A DNA stretch of 60,000 nucleotides from Antedon mediterranea (Eukaryota; Echinodermata; Crinoidea; Comatulida; Antedonidae), in assembly GCF_964355755.1 (NCBI RefSeq), contig NC_092679.1, positions 21,609,432-21,669,431 of the forward strand. The letters run 5' to 3'. The notes beneath the pieces were generated by a model. The model worked only from the letters and a program-made list of their open reading frames with translations, searched no databases and was not told the DNA's origin. The position numbers were made by a program, and so were the translations under genes. Numbering within the stretch: position 1 is the stretch's first letter; each line of letters opens with the position of its first letter. Shown here piece by piece: positions 27,101 through 36,165 of this stretch.

Positions 27101-30100
27101 ACTGAGCAAGAGTTGCAACAGATCAAGGATTTCAAGAAGCAAACTCTCCACATGTATCTGAAGTGTCTTGAGAAGAGCTCTTGTTGGACAACAATCATCA
27201 GTGTGTTCCGGATCCTGGTGGAGAACAAAGATGACCACTTATTGGTCATCCAGAACCATGGCCTAAGCAGGTTATATGATGTAAGTCCAGTTAGATCTGG
27301 TTTGGAGTTTTAGATTAGTGGTCAAATTCTGTCAAAACCCATGAACCCGAGATTGATAGATTCATGGATTCAAATCAAGGATTTGTGTATCTCCTCTCTC
27401 TCAATTTCTTTGATAACCAAATTCTATCCAACAATGTTATTATTTTTAATAGGCATTTAACACTGTGCATCTTATGTACCATGAAGCAACAGCATGTCAT
27501 GTGACTGGAGATCTGGTAGAGCTCCTGTCGATCATTCTAGAGGTACTGAAATGTGCCAACTCCCACTCAGAAGATAAAGGTATGTAAAATGCATTCAGAT
27601 GGTTTTAATGTGTAGTAGAGGAGTAGGCTGTTTCTTTTTATATACAACAATAACATCAACATTGTTTTAAATAATTTATACAAAATGCCTTAAACTGCTT
27701 GTATAGGTTTACTTTTAATTGAAATTTATGTAGTGGTACTGACTTGAACCTAGAACCTCCAATCTATTCTACCACTATTCTCTTTCATTCTAGATTCAGT
27801 AGAAACTCCTTTGGGACACCCATATCCAGAGAACGTCCCTGTTATGGGAACATTTTCCTGAATAAGAGGAAATATATGTGTTAACTATACAGCAAACGCC
27901 TATCCCGTAGACACCATATTAAAGGGACACATTCTTGGGTCCTGAAGATGTTCCCCTCCCCCAATTACAGTTTCTACTTTTATTGTAGAATTATAGAAAT
28001 AGTTGGGATTGAATTTCAGCAGTATCGGATGATATGTCTGACCAGCCTATACACTAAGTTTATTTTGCTGGATAAACTAAATGATTTTTTCCAACTTTAT
28101 TTAGGCATAGTAGGCCTACATCATTTTAAAATTTAATTTAGTCTGTTTGTTTATTTTGTTTAGAAATTATTCAGTCCCTGATTGCATGGCAAGAGCGTCT
28201 GGAGTTTGGACAAAAGTTATTGACGTTATTAAACTCCTACACACCAGACAGTGTCAGGTCAAAGGCCATTAGTAAGTATTGTAACAAAAACTTTTTCAAA
28301 CCTGGAAACTCTGGTATCTGTACTGGATTGTACAATTCCACTGGACTTTATATACTTGACTGGCCAATAAGACTAGTACCATTTTAAATCATACATACAT
28401 ACAAATGGTAGTGGTGTGTATATTTCCAACTCTCTTCATCTCTTCACAAATCTTCACCCATCATTAATTAAGACTTAATGCAATTTTTACTTTATTTATT
28501 TGTTTTATATTTACTGTATATTATGTCTGTTTGCTTGTTTTTTCAGGTATATTAACTCAGCTTTTAATGATATATCCCAAAGAGTGTGTGAAAGAGCTTG
28601 GTCTTATCATGCATCATGCTCACAACCAATTCCAGCGCACAACTATGCCAGGTATAAACATACAACTTGTAATACTACTTTTAAACTTTGAATGCATATT
28701 ACTGTACAAATTCAGGTAAAATTTCTGGATCTGGACAAATTCTTAAAACTCCAAATGCACCTGAATCTCTGTGGTGTACCTCCATATATGGCATTATCTG
28801 GCCCAGTGTCGTAGACACATTCTGTAATACACTGATACAGTGTCATATATGGTGCATGTATTGCCTATGATGCATCATATGTGACGCTGTATAGACTATT
28901 TTTCTATGATGCTATGATTAAAATCAATATGATTATCTTAACATGTCAAACTTTATAGGTCAAAGTTTACATTCGTAAAGCTTAAAATGTCAATTTATTG
29001 TAAACATCCCTTCTCTTGATTGTGCTTTTCTCTTTTTATAATTTGTTTACGTGATTCGTTATTTTCTAGTTCCAACTGGCCCATACTTTCCATTCCGTTC
29101 ACCCAAGCCAGCATTTAATAAAGCCGGGATTCGTCCTCCTAGGCCAGAGCTGCAGATGTTCCTACATGCCAGTCAACTAGAAACATCAAAGGTAACGACA
29201 ATTATTATGAAAATAATTATTAAAATTGATGTTTCTACCCAGATTATCTTGAGATTTGTGAGGTCTGAAAGACTGTGTAATAAGATTTTCATAATGTGTG
29301 TATTTATATTTTCAGGGTACTGATATTGCATATGACAATAGGCTATTGGACTTTTTTCTCCCATACAACGCATTTATTGATTTACTATGCAGGACAGCCG
29401 TGGCCGAGAATATGCTATCAGAAACCGTTATCAAGCTTAGTAAGTGTTTAAATATTTTAATAATTTTATCGATCCAACTACATCATACAAAAAAAATATT
29501 ATGGTACTAAACTGTTGTTTTTGTTATAGGTGCGCTTGTGGCGTTAGAAGGAGTACCTCTACAGCTAACTTGGTTTGCAAATTTCTGGAAAACAATTTAT
29601 GTAACCGAGGTATGTGAGATGTTAATTATTATTGCTGTTAATAATATCATATTATGTCAAGTACCCTTAACATGCCCACATAATTAGTGTTAATAAAAAT
29701 AGTACAGCGTCTTTAATGACTCTTGATTATAAAATGTTTGAACTCTTACAGGACTAACAATTATGTTATAATCAAAATTAAACTGTTTCTTGATTTTAGG
29801 TTCTGTCTACACTATCAAACTAGTTTGACAAAAAAAGTTTGATGTGCTTAAATATGGTATTGATATGACATCATCGTTCAAAAACAAAGGAACAAACCAT
29901 TTCATAATGGGGGTGTTAATTGTTTTATTGTTGTGGATGCTTCACATTTAGTTTGATTATTTTGTTTATATCATCAGGATGTTGACAAGGAATGTATGGA
30001 GATGCTGTGTAACTATCATGTATTCCACGAGTTTATGGAATCAGTTCTTCTGGATGAACGTACGTCATTCAACAATCCCACAATCAACTCATTTTTCTAC

Positions 30101-32526
30101 ATGTTCTTTCCAAAGGTAAGCTACTCCTGTGTTTTTTACTATCAATTTAAAGACTTCATTTAAGATAAGAGTGTTGAGCCGAAACGTCCTACTTTAATGT
30201 GAGACGAAACTTCCAATGATTGTTAATATACATTTTTTTGGTATTCATCAGGTGATTAACCTACCACTTAATAAAATATTTTATTGATATTGCTAATGTT
30301 GATATAATATATAAAATAAATTACTGAAAAAATGTAATTTTATATGCAATTATTTTTTTTTATTAATCATTCAAAAATGTCATCAACAACAGAGGGAATA
30401 TTTTGTTTACATCATTGCCGTGGCTAAAAAATGATCATTTTCGACAATGCTTTAGGCCTTATATTTTTAAGATATTTTATTGCATCATTATCCCTAGTAG
30501 TACTACCCATAGTCTCTCTGAAACAAAAGTTTAGAAAAAAAAGGTTTATTTATGCTTATAAAAATTAAAATTGTCTCAGGGGTGAATCAGCCGCTACCCT
30601 CATACCCTTCATTTATCACACATACTGTACATAGAGTATTGTGATATTGCTGACAAATTACCCAAAAAGAGTATTGTCACTAAAAATCAATCTGCCATAT
30701 CAATATTATGTATTTTACTTAATTATAACCATATTATTATATTGTTATTCATTTTTGTATGTTTTGTGTAGGTATACAAACATGTGTTGTGCAATAACTG
30801 GCATAGTTTAGTAAATACAGTGGCTGCGACAATTATCTCAGAAAAGGATGACATCAGCAATTATAAGCCAAAGCAACTAAATCTGGTTGCATACAATTTG
30901 AATGGGGTAGGTAACTGATCATAAAAGCTGTATGGCTCGATGCAGTACTAACACAGTGTCACAATGTTAATATTATAACACACCCATTAGTAAATCTATG
31001 CCATTTGATTGGTTAATTTCTCGCATGCCATGCATTATTTTCTTCCATATTAAATGCTTAAAGGTACTATTGAATGATCAGCTTGTATGCTATTTCATTT
31101 CAACTTATTATAGAGGGTAACCCCTTCCAGCTGGAAAAATTAAAGCCAGTTGATATTCAGGGACCCTCAAAAGACAAATATAACATAATATATAGTATAA
31201 CAGGCCTAGTATAAAACAATACATACACAACTTTGGTTTGTTTAAAAAATAAACCTTTTATTTGATTTGTTTTTTTCAGGATCTACGAGCACTTCTTCTA
31301 ATGTTCTCCGTTTCTCCACCAAGGCAGCTAAGCCCTGTATTTGTGCCAGCTCTCAGAATGATTCTTAAGCGATGTAAAGAGTATCGGCAAGAGAGGGCTG
31401 ACCAGTTAGAAGCTAAGGCGTCGAAACAGCTTGCCGCTGAGTCTCAGATTAAACGTAGTGAATCCAAGGACCAATCAGAAGTGACAACAGGTAACAAAAA
31501 AAGTAGCGAAAATAATTTTTTAATTTGTCAATATTATTTGAAAAGATAAAAATTGCTTAGATGTGTGTCCCATCCAAAAAGGAAATGGTTCAAGTTTATT
31601 ACGTTTAGTCTACGCTGCCGACCTCACACTGAGCTCACTTTGAGAGTTTCAAGAAATTTTTTCCTTTAGCTCTGTCTGCACTATCAAACTTTATGTGATA
31701 AAAATGTGATGTGCCCATATATAGACACGGTGATTTCATATCACTACCATATTTAAGCATATCACTATCATATTTGGGCATATCACTACCATATTTAAGC
31801 ATATCACTATCATATTTCGGAACATAACAATTTTTTTTTTATCAAACTACTTTGATAGTGTAGACATCATAGCGTAGGTTTAGTAACTGACTGACAAACT
31901 TTGGCGAACTTCAATTCTAAAGTTTGCAACAAAAATCAGCATTTTGAGAAGATTTTTTTCACCCAATACTTTAACAGTTTTGGGAAATTCTATAGTTCCA
32001 TGTGATGACCACAATTTGCATAGGTCTAGACTAAGGTCATCACAAATTTAAGAGGTCCCTATTGATTTATTCTGAAACCTTATTTTTGGGATTATTTTAT
32101 TATGAACTTTAATTTTTTCCAGAACCGGACTCAAATTTAAAGAAACGAAAAGCAGAAGACGAGCCCGAAAATACGGATGAAAAATCGCAATCACCGAACG
32201 AATCTACAAAAAAGCAACGAGTTGACACTGATCTTACTGATAATGAAGAATCAACCTCAGACGACCAAAGCGTGTCAAGAGAAGATAAAGGAGAGACATC
32301 CAGTGAAGAATCCAGCGAAGAGGGAACCTCTACTGGTGTCCGATTAAAGAGTTCTGCCACTGAAGATGTCCCGAAAGAACAGTTTAAGTTGTCAGAGGTT
32401 ATGAAAAAAGCTGCAACCCGGTTTCAAGAAAATGCCGACATACTTGTTAAAACCATCGATAAAATGTTACTATTGTTGGAACAAAGTGGACTACTGGAAA
32501 AAGAAAGTGAAGAAGTAAATGAGTGA
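119..32526 (+). CDS. USP34: Ubiquitin carboxyl-terminal hydrolase 34 (5'-partial, 64 exons in window)
   Basis: This is a giant deubiquitinase of the peptidase C19 family that hydrolyses ubiquitin from proteins. Mammalian USP34 is known to act on axin in Wnt signalling and in DNA-damage and NF-kB control. Joining the 64 exons gives about 3152 residues in one open frame that follow human USP34 (about 3546 residues) from roughly residue 560 to the C terminus. Landmarks in order are LAADGN near the start, an acidic Ser-rich linker (residues 153-418), NMADFDGE, VCKKGHTLLWD, VRMISAGHEL, the USP domain (about 1543-1900), and long helical repeats to the end. The start codon and first exons are outside the window. 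All introns are GT-AG except one GC-AG. The stop is TGA at 32524-32526. Exon coordinates are in the three block entries below. Identity is very secure; single exon borders are read by eye but supported by phase at every junction. Confidence 0.96.
1025..1202. repeat. Diverged tandem duplication of about 105 bp
   Basis: CACAGTTCT, GGATTGATGA, an ACATAC/TTTACA stretch and ACATGTTT recur in the same order in 1025-1085 and 1133-1202, in the first USP34 intron of the window. Confidence 0.5.
1434..1690. repeat. GGGGACAC-type dispersed repeat, about three tandem units
   Basis: Units of roughly 75 bp share ATTCAGGGAACAC, TTTTAAGGAGACAC and TGTTTAAACAGCTACA. Single or double units of this family recur across the window at about 3411-3495, 6041-6170, 10240-10301, 16190-16300, 17250-17420, 18825-18945, 21085-21140, 26375-26575, 27790-27955, 34200-34360, 38108-38190, 40910-41075 and 51035-51140. 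No coding capacity; the origin is not recognised. Confidence 0.7.
1722..2020. mobile_element. Palindromic MITE family A, two adjacent copies
   Basis: The copies are at about 1722-1842 and 1911-2020. The termini read TCTGTCTACACTATCAAACT and its complement AGTTTGATAGTGTAGACAGA, with a middle rich in TGCCCAAATATGG and ATATATGG. No coding capacity. The second ends only 27 bp before the acceptor of the exon at 2048. Confidence 0.8.
2604..3400 (+). other. USP34: USP34 acidic/serine-rich linker exon
   Basis: This is the longest exon seen in the gene (797 nt, residues about 153-418). It is low in hydrophobic residues and rich in Ser, Glu and Asp. A basic patch near 2700-2750 (KRHRTKRRQQ) resembles a nuclear localisation signal. 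It lies where human USP34 has a long, poorly conserved Ser/Glu/Asp-rich stretch, and the next exon restores strong conservation (SCSSSQ, NMADFDGE). It is probably a disordered linker, possibly phosphorylated, since many Ser residues are followed by acidic ones. A 156-codon antisense open frame over it is a shadow. Confidence 0.85.
4802..4970 (-). mobile_element. tRNA-derived SINE, antisense
   Basis: On the minus strand GCATGACGTAATAATGG is followed by a B box GGTTCGAGACC and the body. A related copy at 8297 shares AGGACCAAC and GGCTTT and the CTCGAACCCAT stretch. Confidence 0.6.
8297..8440 (-). mobile_element. tRNA-derived SINE, antisense, second copy
   Basis: Shares CAGGACCAACGGCTTT, CTCGAACCCATGC and CTTACCATTATGCCAT with the copy at 4802 in the same order. 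Confidence 0.6.
9003..9068 (+). mobile_element. tRNA-derived SINE head
   Basis: TGGTCTAACTG (9009-9019) and a perfect B box GGTTCAAATCC (9052-9062) lie 33 bp apart in the order of a Pol III promoter. The rest of the SINE is not clear. It starts about 20 bp after a USP34 exon. Confidence 0.6.
9567..9872. mobile_element. TIR element family E, opposite orientation
   Basis: Begins TTATGTTGTCCCCCTGAAAA and ends CATGTTTTGGGGGACAATAC. Inside are ACCATTTTAATGTCAC and CAAAGTCTGATTTTATTAAT, the complement of the family E interior. Confidence 0.65.
10429..11286. mobile_element. Palindromic MITE family A, three copies flanking one USP34 exon
   Basis: The copies are at about 10429-10570, 10856-11070 and 11136-11286. 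The exon at 10617-10778 sits between the first two. The second copy has four to five internal direct repeats of a 21-22-bp unit containing GATATGCCCAAATATGGTAG, so it is longer than the others. Confidence 0.8.
12078..12133. mobile_element. Family A MITE, solo half
   Basis: Only the right half is present (ATATATGGGC ... AAGTTTGATAGTGTAGACAG). It begins 13 bp after the end of the exon at 12065. Confidence 0.7.
13525..13838. mobile_element. TIR element family E, copy after USP34 exon 13486
   Basis: Begins ACAGATGTATTTTCCACC and ends TAGGGGGACAATATATCTTA. The interior has AACATGAAAAATTCAG, CTTTGCAATTTTAGTAAAG and TTAAAATGGCATATTG as in the full copy. It explains the long open frame running on from the exon at 13346. 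Confidence 0.7.
14333..14480. mobile_element. TIR element family E, partial copy
   Basis: Shares TTTTTTGCTTTAAATTAC, TTTTTGGTCAAAATGGATTA and AAAATGGCATATTAAAAA with the full copy but lacks the left terminus. Confidence 0.6.
15476..15720 (+). repeat. Tandem duplication of an exon end and its splice donor
   Basis: The last 20 exon bases up to 15495 plus the following intron are repeated about 93 bp downstream: TAAGTCAGCATAGACCAG recurs at 15571-15588, followed by gtttgt and then ATATCCTCG(G/A)ATATA and TCTAAT(T/C)(C/T)CACC in both copies. A third weaker unit (TATCCCCAGGTATAGTCCC) follows near 15690. Confidence 0.85.
15788..19115 (+). other. USP34: USP34 catalytic USP domain, exons 30-36
   Basis: Exons: 15788-15951, 16383-16595, 16999-17133, 17526-17787, 17981-18189, 18754-18807, 19008-19115. 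The Cys box reads GLTNLGATCYMAS with the nucleophile Cys codon at 15880-15882 (about residue 1574). The His box reads GTADGGHYYSF with His at 18055-18057. The third catalytic position is the Asn-Asp pair in WYMFNDAEV at 18121-18126. The fingers region has YTCSQCGKK, while the preceding candidate pair reads CPHV, so one metal pair looks incomplete, as in human USP34. The blocks MDKQPLNTGEQKDMTEFF and FNTMRYTFNMVTMMKEK are nearly identical to the human protein. All catalytic residues are present, so the enzyme should be active. Confidence 0.96.
18296..18633. mobile_element. TIR element family E, full copy
   Basis: The ends are inverted repeats, TTTAAAGATGTATTGTCCCC and GGGGAACAATATACATCTTT, about 338 bp apart. 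The interior shares TTTTGCTTTAAA, TTTTCGGTCAAAGTTGATAA and CGGCATATTAAAAC with the other copies. No coding capacity. It lies in a USP34 intron. Confidence 0.75.
19755..19885 (-). mobile_element. tRNA-derived SINE fragment, antisense
   Basis: GGATTCGAACCACAATC is the complement of a B-box region, followed by a CCAACACTCTGCGCTACAC stretch like the complement of a tRNA 5' half. It shares CTTGCATAAGGATACAAG with other SINE bodies. Confidence 0.55.
20094..20258. mobile_element. Short inverted-terminal element in USP34 intron
   Basis: Left end GCCAATTTACACAGACGAGC and right end TATGTGTAAATGGT are imperfect inverted repeats, with TTACACTCACGATAAATAGT inside. A decayed MITE is the simplest reading. 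Confidence 0.5.
20711..21000. mobile_element. Inverted-terminal element (family C) in USP34 intron
   Basis: The left end TACCCTTTTCACATCTGCAT is matched by the complement of TTGCAGATGTAAAAAGGGTA at the right end, 290 bp apart. No open frame of note in the middle. Confidence 0.65.
21476..21815 (+). other. USP34: GC-AG intron in USP34
   Basis: The exon ending GAA GCA GAG at 21475 is followed by gcaagt rather than gt. The next exon opens after cacag at 21815 and the joined protein reads GEAE-SAFLLSIEA, matching human GEEESQFLLSLQA. A GT occurs four bases later, but using it would break the frame. The strong AG|gcaagt context is typical of GC-type U2 introns. Confidence 0.85.
22211..22468 (-). 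mobile_element. Fragment of a non-LTR retrotransposon ORF (C-terminal tail)
   Basis: An 85-codon open frame on the minus strand inside a USP34 intron reads KLEWYGHVLRSSG, then GGRRRGRQRKRWEDNIKEWTG, a later DRDRWRR, and SAVVPIRG. This is the conserved region after the reverse transcriptase in many invertebrate LINE-type elements (pattern WxGHVxR ... GRxxxRWxDN). No reverse transcriptase core is present, so it is a dead 5'-truncated copy. It starts only 27 bp after the exon at 22184. Confidence 0.75.
22797..22882 (+). mobile_element. tRNA-like SINE fragment
   Basis: TGCTAGGCTAGTGATCTGAA resembles the anticodon part of the SINE head, followed by GGATCATATCCC at the B-box position. Decayed. Confidence 0.4.
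23040..23162. mobile_element. Family A MITE in USP34 intron
   Basis: Both ends are present (AGCTCTGTCTACACTATC on the left; TAGTGTAGACAGAGC on the right), with a short middle. Confidence 0.75.
24345..24750. repeat. Minisatellite of about 20-23 bp in USP34 intron, split by a retroposon tail
   Basis: Units of the type ATAATCCAGGGTAGTCCTTG run from about 24349 to 24470 and again from 24627 to 24745. Between them lies GTAGCGCAGTGAGCG ... GCGCTTTACAAATTTCC ending in an ATT repeat, a retroposon 3' end that appears to have inserted in the array. Confidence 0.75.
24552..24627. mobile_element. Retroposon 3' end with ATT tail
   Basis: GCGCTTTACAAATTTCC followed by six ATT units. Related ends are seen at 51560-51615 (GAGCTATATAAATCCATG plus ATT) and 58245-58312 (GGGCGCTATATAAATCCAG plus ATT). 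Confidence 0.55.
25192..25346 (+). mobile_element. tRNA-derived SINE with AAATA tail
   Basis: A box TGGTCTAGTGT (25199-25209), B box GGTCGAATCTT (25243-25253), and a tail of AAATA repeats near 25325-25340. The body is shorter than in the copy at 26575. Confidence 0.7.
26575..26856 (+). mobile_element. tRNA-derived SINE, full length
   Basis: The tRNA-like head carries an A box (TAGCTTGGTGG, 26588-26598) and a B box (GGTTCAAGTGC, 26632-26642). The body follows and the element ends in an AAATA repeat. It lies in a USP34 intron, directly after a GGGGACAC-type repeat. Confidence 0.8.
29797..29880. mobile_element. Family A MITE, left half only
   Basis: Left terminus TCTGTCTACACTATCAAACT with a TTTGAC motif and one internal unit. 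The right half is missing. Confidence 0.65.
31666..31868. mobile_element. Family A MITE with expanded middle
   Basis: Left end AGCTCTGTCTGCACTATC, right end CTTTGATAGTGTAGACA. The middle has repeated units of about 22 bp with CATATCACTATCATATTT. Confidence 0.7.
32123..32526 (+). other. USP34: USP34 last coding exon, charged tail with terminal helix
   Basis: The exon begins after a standard acceptor at 32121-32122 in the correct phase and ends with TGA. Its first two thirds are Lys/Glu/Ser-rich with a basic patch (KKRKAEDEP), probably disordered and nuclear-type. The last 40 residues form a likely amphipathic helix, ENADILVKTIDKMLLLLEQS. This aligns by pattern with the C-terminal helix of human USP34 (DTLCRTIESTIHVV), so the true C terminus is present. 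Confidence 0.85.
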
Positions 32527-33438
32527 GAAATGAAGTAAAGATATCCAGTTAAGAAGAAGTATGAGATTAAAATATAAATATATGAGAGAAAATATTGTTG
32601 AATTACGCTTGTGTAATTAATGAAAATGAAGAAAGTTTGATAATGATTGTAGGCATTTGCTTATGTATATGCAATTGAAGGCTTCTGCTATGTTCGTAGG
32701 TCGCACTTGATGAGGCTCTCTATGCTGGGATAGGCCAGATAGATGTTGCTGTAATATCTCTATGCCTAGAGCTAACTGCAGATCTAGATTAAAACTGCCT
32801 TGACTAACTTGTATGTGCTTGGACTAAACTATGAGCCCTCAACCTAACTGCAAGGCTAGGCCAGCTAGGTAAACCATGTGTACTGTATGCTCTTGGAGTA
32901 CGGTGGTCTAAAGTCTCCCTAGAACTAGATCTCAACTGAATTCACCACAAGATTTATAATAAGTTAAACAGTGATGAGAAGTACTTGTTGGTCTCGGTAG
33001 TGCTTGACAAACACTTGTTTCTATAATTGTATTGAAATATGCAAACTTGACTAAAGCTCTGTCTACACTATCAAACTAGTTGCCCATATATGGTAGTGAT
33101 ATGCTTATATATGGCAGGTAGTGATATGACATCATCATGTTCATATATGGGCACATCACTTTTTTTACATAAAGTGTGATAGTGTATACACAGCTTAATA
33201 TCAATGAAATTGGTTATAACCATTTTAAAATTTAGGACATTTGAAAATATATATTGATCACGAACGTTTGACGGTCCAACGGGATCGATCATTCATTGTC
33301 AATATCATGATAAGACTTTCGTTTTATCCTATGTAATTTTATAATTAAATTGTTTTTGTTATTACCTTACCTTATATTATAGTTGTAATGTTATATGTTA
33401 TTGTAGTTTATGTTATTACTACTCCGGATAAAAATAAA
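32527..33438 (+). other. USP34: USP34 3' untranslated region (inferred) with polyadenylation signal
   Basis: After the stop codon the first clear AATAAA lies at 33433-33438, with another at about 33543 and a weaker ATTAAA near 32568. If 33433 is used, the 3' UTR is about 0.9 kb and includes the whole palindromic element at 33053-33196. No open frame of note is present. Confidence 0.45.
33053..33196. mobile_element. Family A MITE in the inferred USP34 3' UTR
   Basis: Left end AGCTCTGTCTACACTATC, right end GTGTGATAGTGTATACACAG. If the AATAAA at 33433 is used, this copy is transcribed in the USP34 mRNA and could fold as a hairpin. Confidence 0.7.
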
Positions 33439-33754
33439 CTTTTTGTATTGACTTATACAGTAGTTATTTTCTGCACACTATAGGCATTGTTGCATATTAT
33501 TTTGTAAAAAAATCAATGATTGATAATCGATCAATGCTTATCAATAAATTATTGATTATTACCAGTGTTTAAACTGGTGGTGAAATAAGTACTGTATTCA
33601 AAACATGTGAGGATCCATTCCAACCCTATAACTACAATTTGTACTTGGGTGTTAAGTTAAATTTAGAAAATTATCACGGGGCGGTGTTATTTTGGGGAGG
33701 GGGAGGGAATTAAACAAGACACTCTTAAATGTTATGTGCTGTATTTGCTAGTTA

Positions 33755-33902
33755 AGCTTTGTTCTCACTAGACACTATGCAAGGATGTGATTTGACCAAT
33801 TACAAGCGATGTATTATTCAAACTGTCGCTTGTGATTGGTCAACTCGTTTGTATTGCGTCTACGTCCTTGCGTTTGAGTTCTAATGGGAACAAAACTTAA
33901 GT
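33755..33902. mobile_element. Palindromic MITE family B, copy 1
   Basis: Inverted ends around TTGTTCTCACTAG and CTAATGGGAACAAAACTT enclose GCAAGGATGTGA, GACCAATTACAAGCGATG and the complement CGCTTGTGATTGGTCAAC. No open frame. It lies in the USP34-Pellino gap. Confidence 0.7.
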
Positions 33903-34982
33903 GCTAACGCTGCCTCTAACTTTATCAACATGTTGTTTGTATTTTCAGGGAAGGTTCTGGTATTTTTATCAACATTTTTAGAGGGGTATTCAAAATCATA
34001 TTAATTTTTATCAAGACATATTCTTTATCATATCAACAAATTTGAATGCATGTAGTTATTCCGTGCCTGTCATCTGAATAATTGACCGAAAATTATTTAT
34101 ATAAAACTGACTAAATGGTATCAGATGTAATTAATTTCATTGTGCTTCAGATAAATCGTTCCACTTTAAAATCATTATTATTTATGCAAAATGTGACCCA
34201 TATACAGTACAGTAAAGCTCTCCTATTCAGACAACACTCCTATCAAGGGGAAATTTTCATTTTGCTATGAAATTTACAAAAGGTATATGTATATGTGTTA
34301 ACCTTACAACCAAACACTTTGTTGGTTTCTGAGATAGGTGTCCCTGTAACAGCGCTTTTGTAAAATTTGAGATTATTTAACTTTTTTTTTTTAAAGGCTA
34401 CAGAATCTTACTCTGACCATGGTATAAACACTAAATTTGGGAGGGGAAAAAGATTTATACCCGAGGACATTAGTGGCCAGGGAAGAATTTATTTAAAATT
34501 ACTTGTGTGAATGGTAATACTAATTCTCTATAGTTTGTTTATGTTATGTTTTATTGGATACACAACAGTAATGTAGCTTAAGTCCAGTAAGTATGTATGT
34601 TTATAAGTATAAGTATCAAATATGTTGACTCCATGATTATAGTAACCGTATCATTCATCGTAACAATGAAGAACGGTGTTTTTTTTCTTCACTATGATAT
34701 TTACTGTAAATAATTTTAATTTTCCAAAATCTGTTAAAAATATATCTTGCCAAGTATATCCTTGAGTCTTTAGATAAAAAAAATAATATAGCTGGTTTTA
34801 ATTTTCTTTTTTAATACTCGATATTTGCTTGGAAGAAATATTTCTAATGTTTAAGGTGTCGGCAAAGAAAGAGATGTATTCGGTATAAAGCGTACTCATT
34901 ATTTTATGCAATAAACAACTGATACCTTCCACGTTCTCTTGTACGTTTCAATTCTTATAATTTTCAAAATCTTCAATACTTT
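33903..34982. other. Intergenic DNA between USP34 and Pellino
   Basis: No gene is visible. One GGGGACAC-type repeat lies at about 34200-34360. The rest is AT-rich with scattered homopolymers. Confidence 0.6.
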
Positions 34983-36165
34983 ATAAGTTCGTCATTGTTG
35001 CTATATAAGTTCTTCTGCAATGCTATATAAGTTCATCATCAATGCTATATAAGTTCATCATCAATGCTATATAAGTTCATCATCAATGCTATATGTTCAT
35101 CATCAATGCTATATAAGTTCATCATCAATGCTATATAAGTTCATCATCAATGCTATATAAGTTCATCATCAATGCTATATAAGTTCATCATCAATGCTAT
35201 ATAAGTTCATCATCAATGTGCTATATAAGTTCATTATCATTGTTATACAAGTTCATCAGATTCAGATTCAGATTCGATTTATTAAGTAATTCATACATAG
35301 TATAATGATAATTGTTTTCCTGGCAGAAAAACACAAACAAAACAATACTTATATAATATTTACATTCATGATCAACTGATCAGCAATATAAAATACAACA
35401 GACCTATAATGCTTTATAAGTCCATTGATAATGCTAGTATATAAGTTCATCGATAATGCTAGTATATAAGTCCATCGATAATACTAGTATATAAGTTCAT
35501 CATCACTTCTATATAAGTTCATCATCAATGTGCTATATATAAGTTCATCATCATTGCTATATAAGTTCATCATCATTGCTATAAGTTCATCAACATGCTA
35601 TATAAGTTCATCTTCAGTGCTATACAAGTTCATCATCAATGCCATATAAGTTCATCAACAATGTGCTATATAAGTTCATCATCAATGTGCTATGTAAGTT
35701 CATCATCAAGCTATAAGTTTATCATCATTGCTATATAAGTTCATCATCATTGCTATAAGTTCATCAACATGCTATATAAATTCATCTTCAGTGCTATAGA
35801 AGTTCATCATCAATGCCATATAAGTTCATCATCTATGCTATATAAGTTCATCAACATGCTATATAAGTTCATCAACATGCTTTATAAGTTCATTAACATA
35901 CTATATAAGTTGATCTTGTTGCTGTCTAACTTTATCAACATGAAGTTCATCATTGTTGCCCTATATAAGTTCATCATCAATGCTAGTATATAAGTACATC
36001 ATCAATCCTTATATTACTTCATCATCAATGCTAGTATATAAATTCATTATCAATGCTATATAAGTTCATCATCAATGCTAGTATATAAGTTCATCATCAG
36101 TACTAGTATATAAGTTCATGCTTATTTTGCTATTTTAACTTCATCACCAAAATGCTATATAACAT
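34983..36165. repeat. 22-bp minisatellite, about 45 units, TATA-containing
   Basis: The unit is close to GCTATATAAGTTCATCATCA plus two bases. Roughly 45 to 48 units are present, many with CTAG or TG insertions. The array is split by a retroposon-like fragment at 35256-35405. A block of five units is itself duplicated with a period of 174 bp (35557 and 35731). Short open frames here are products of the repeat. Confidence 0.9.
35256..35405. mobile_element. ATTCA-type retroposon fragment within the minisatellite
   Basis: Starts with four GATTCA-like units followed by TTTATTAAGTAATTCATAC and an AT-rich body. Similar starts occur at about 5706-5850 (TTCAATTCAATTTC), 45053-45190 (five AATTC units) and 59420-59620 (GATTCAAGATTCAAG then TTTATTTGTCC). 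They look like ends of one class of non-autonomous retroposon. Confidence 0.5.

Larger units (their letters stand above)
19590..32526 (+). other. USP34: USP34 exons 37-64, C-terminal helical half and tail
   Basis: Exons: 19590-19730, 19926-20039, 20532-20695, 21172-21253, 21389-21475, 21816-21890, 21990-22184, 22597-22701, 22973-23017, 23267-23371, 23668-23815, 23978-24075, 24258-24339, 24848-24933, 25055-25138, 25474-25580, 26003-26180, 27044-27280, 27453-27579, 28164-28271, 28547-28651, 29070-29191, 29316-29439, 29530-29609, 29978-30115, 30772-30906, 31280-31490, 32123-32526. The blocks QILIKCPIQTVRQLFQRLC, EKMIALMAYLVEQSR, FNRVMLPAYYGLLTLCC, MYHEATACHVTGDLVELLS and GIRPPRPEL match human USP34. 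An Asp-rich run (about 22003-22042) sits where human has a Glu-rich run. The smallest intron is 90 bp (29440-29529). Confidence 0.92.

Noticed and set aside
34983-36165. CRISPR array
   Set aside because: Direct 22-bp repeats without unique spacers, in an animal nuclear genome.
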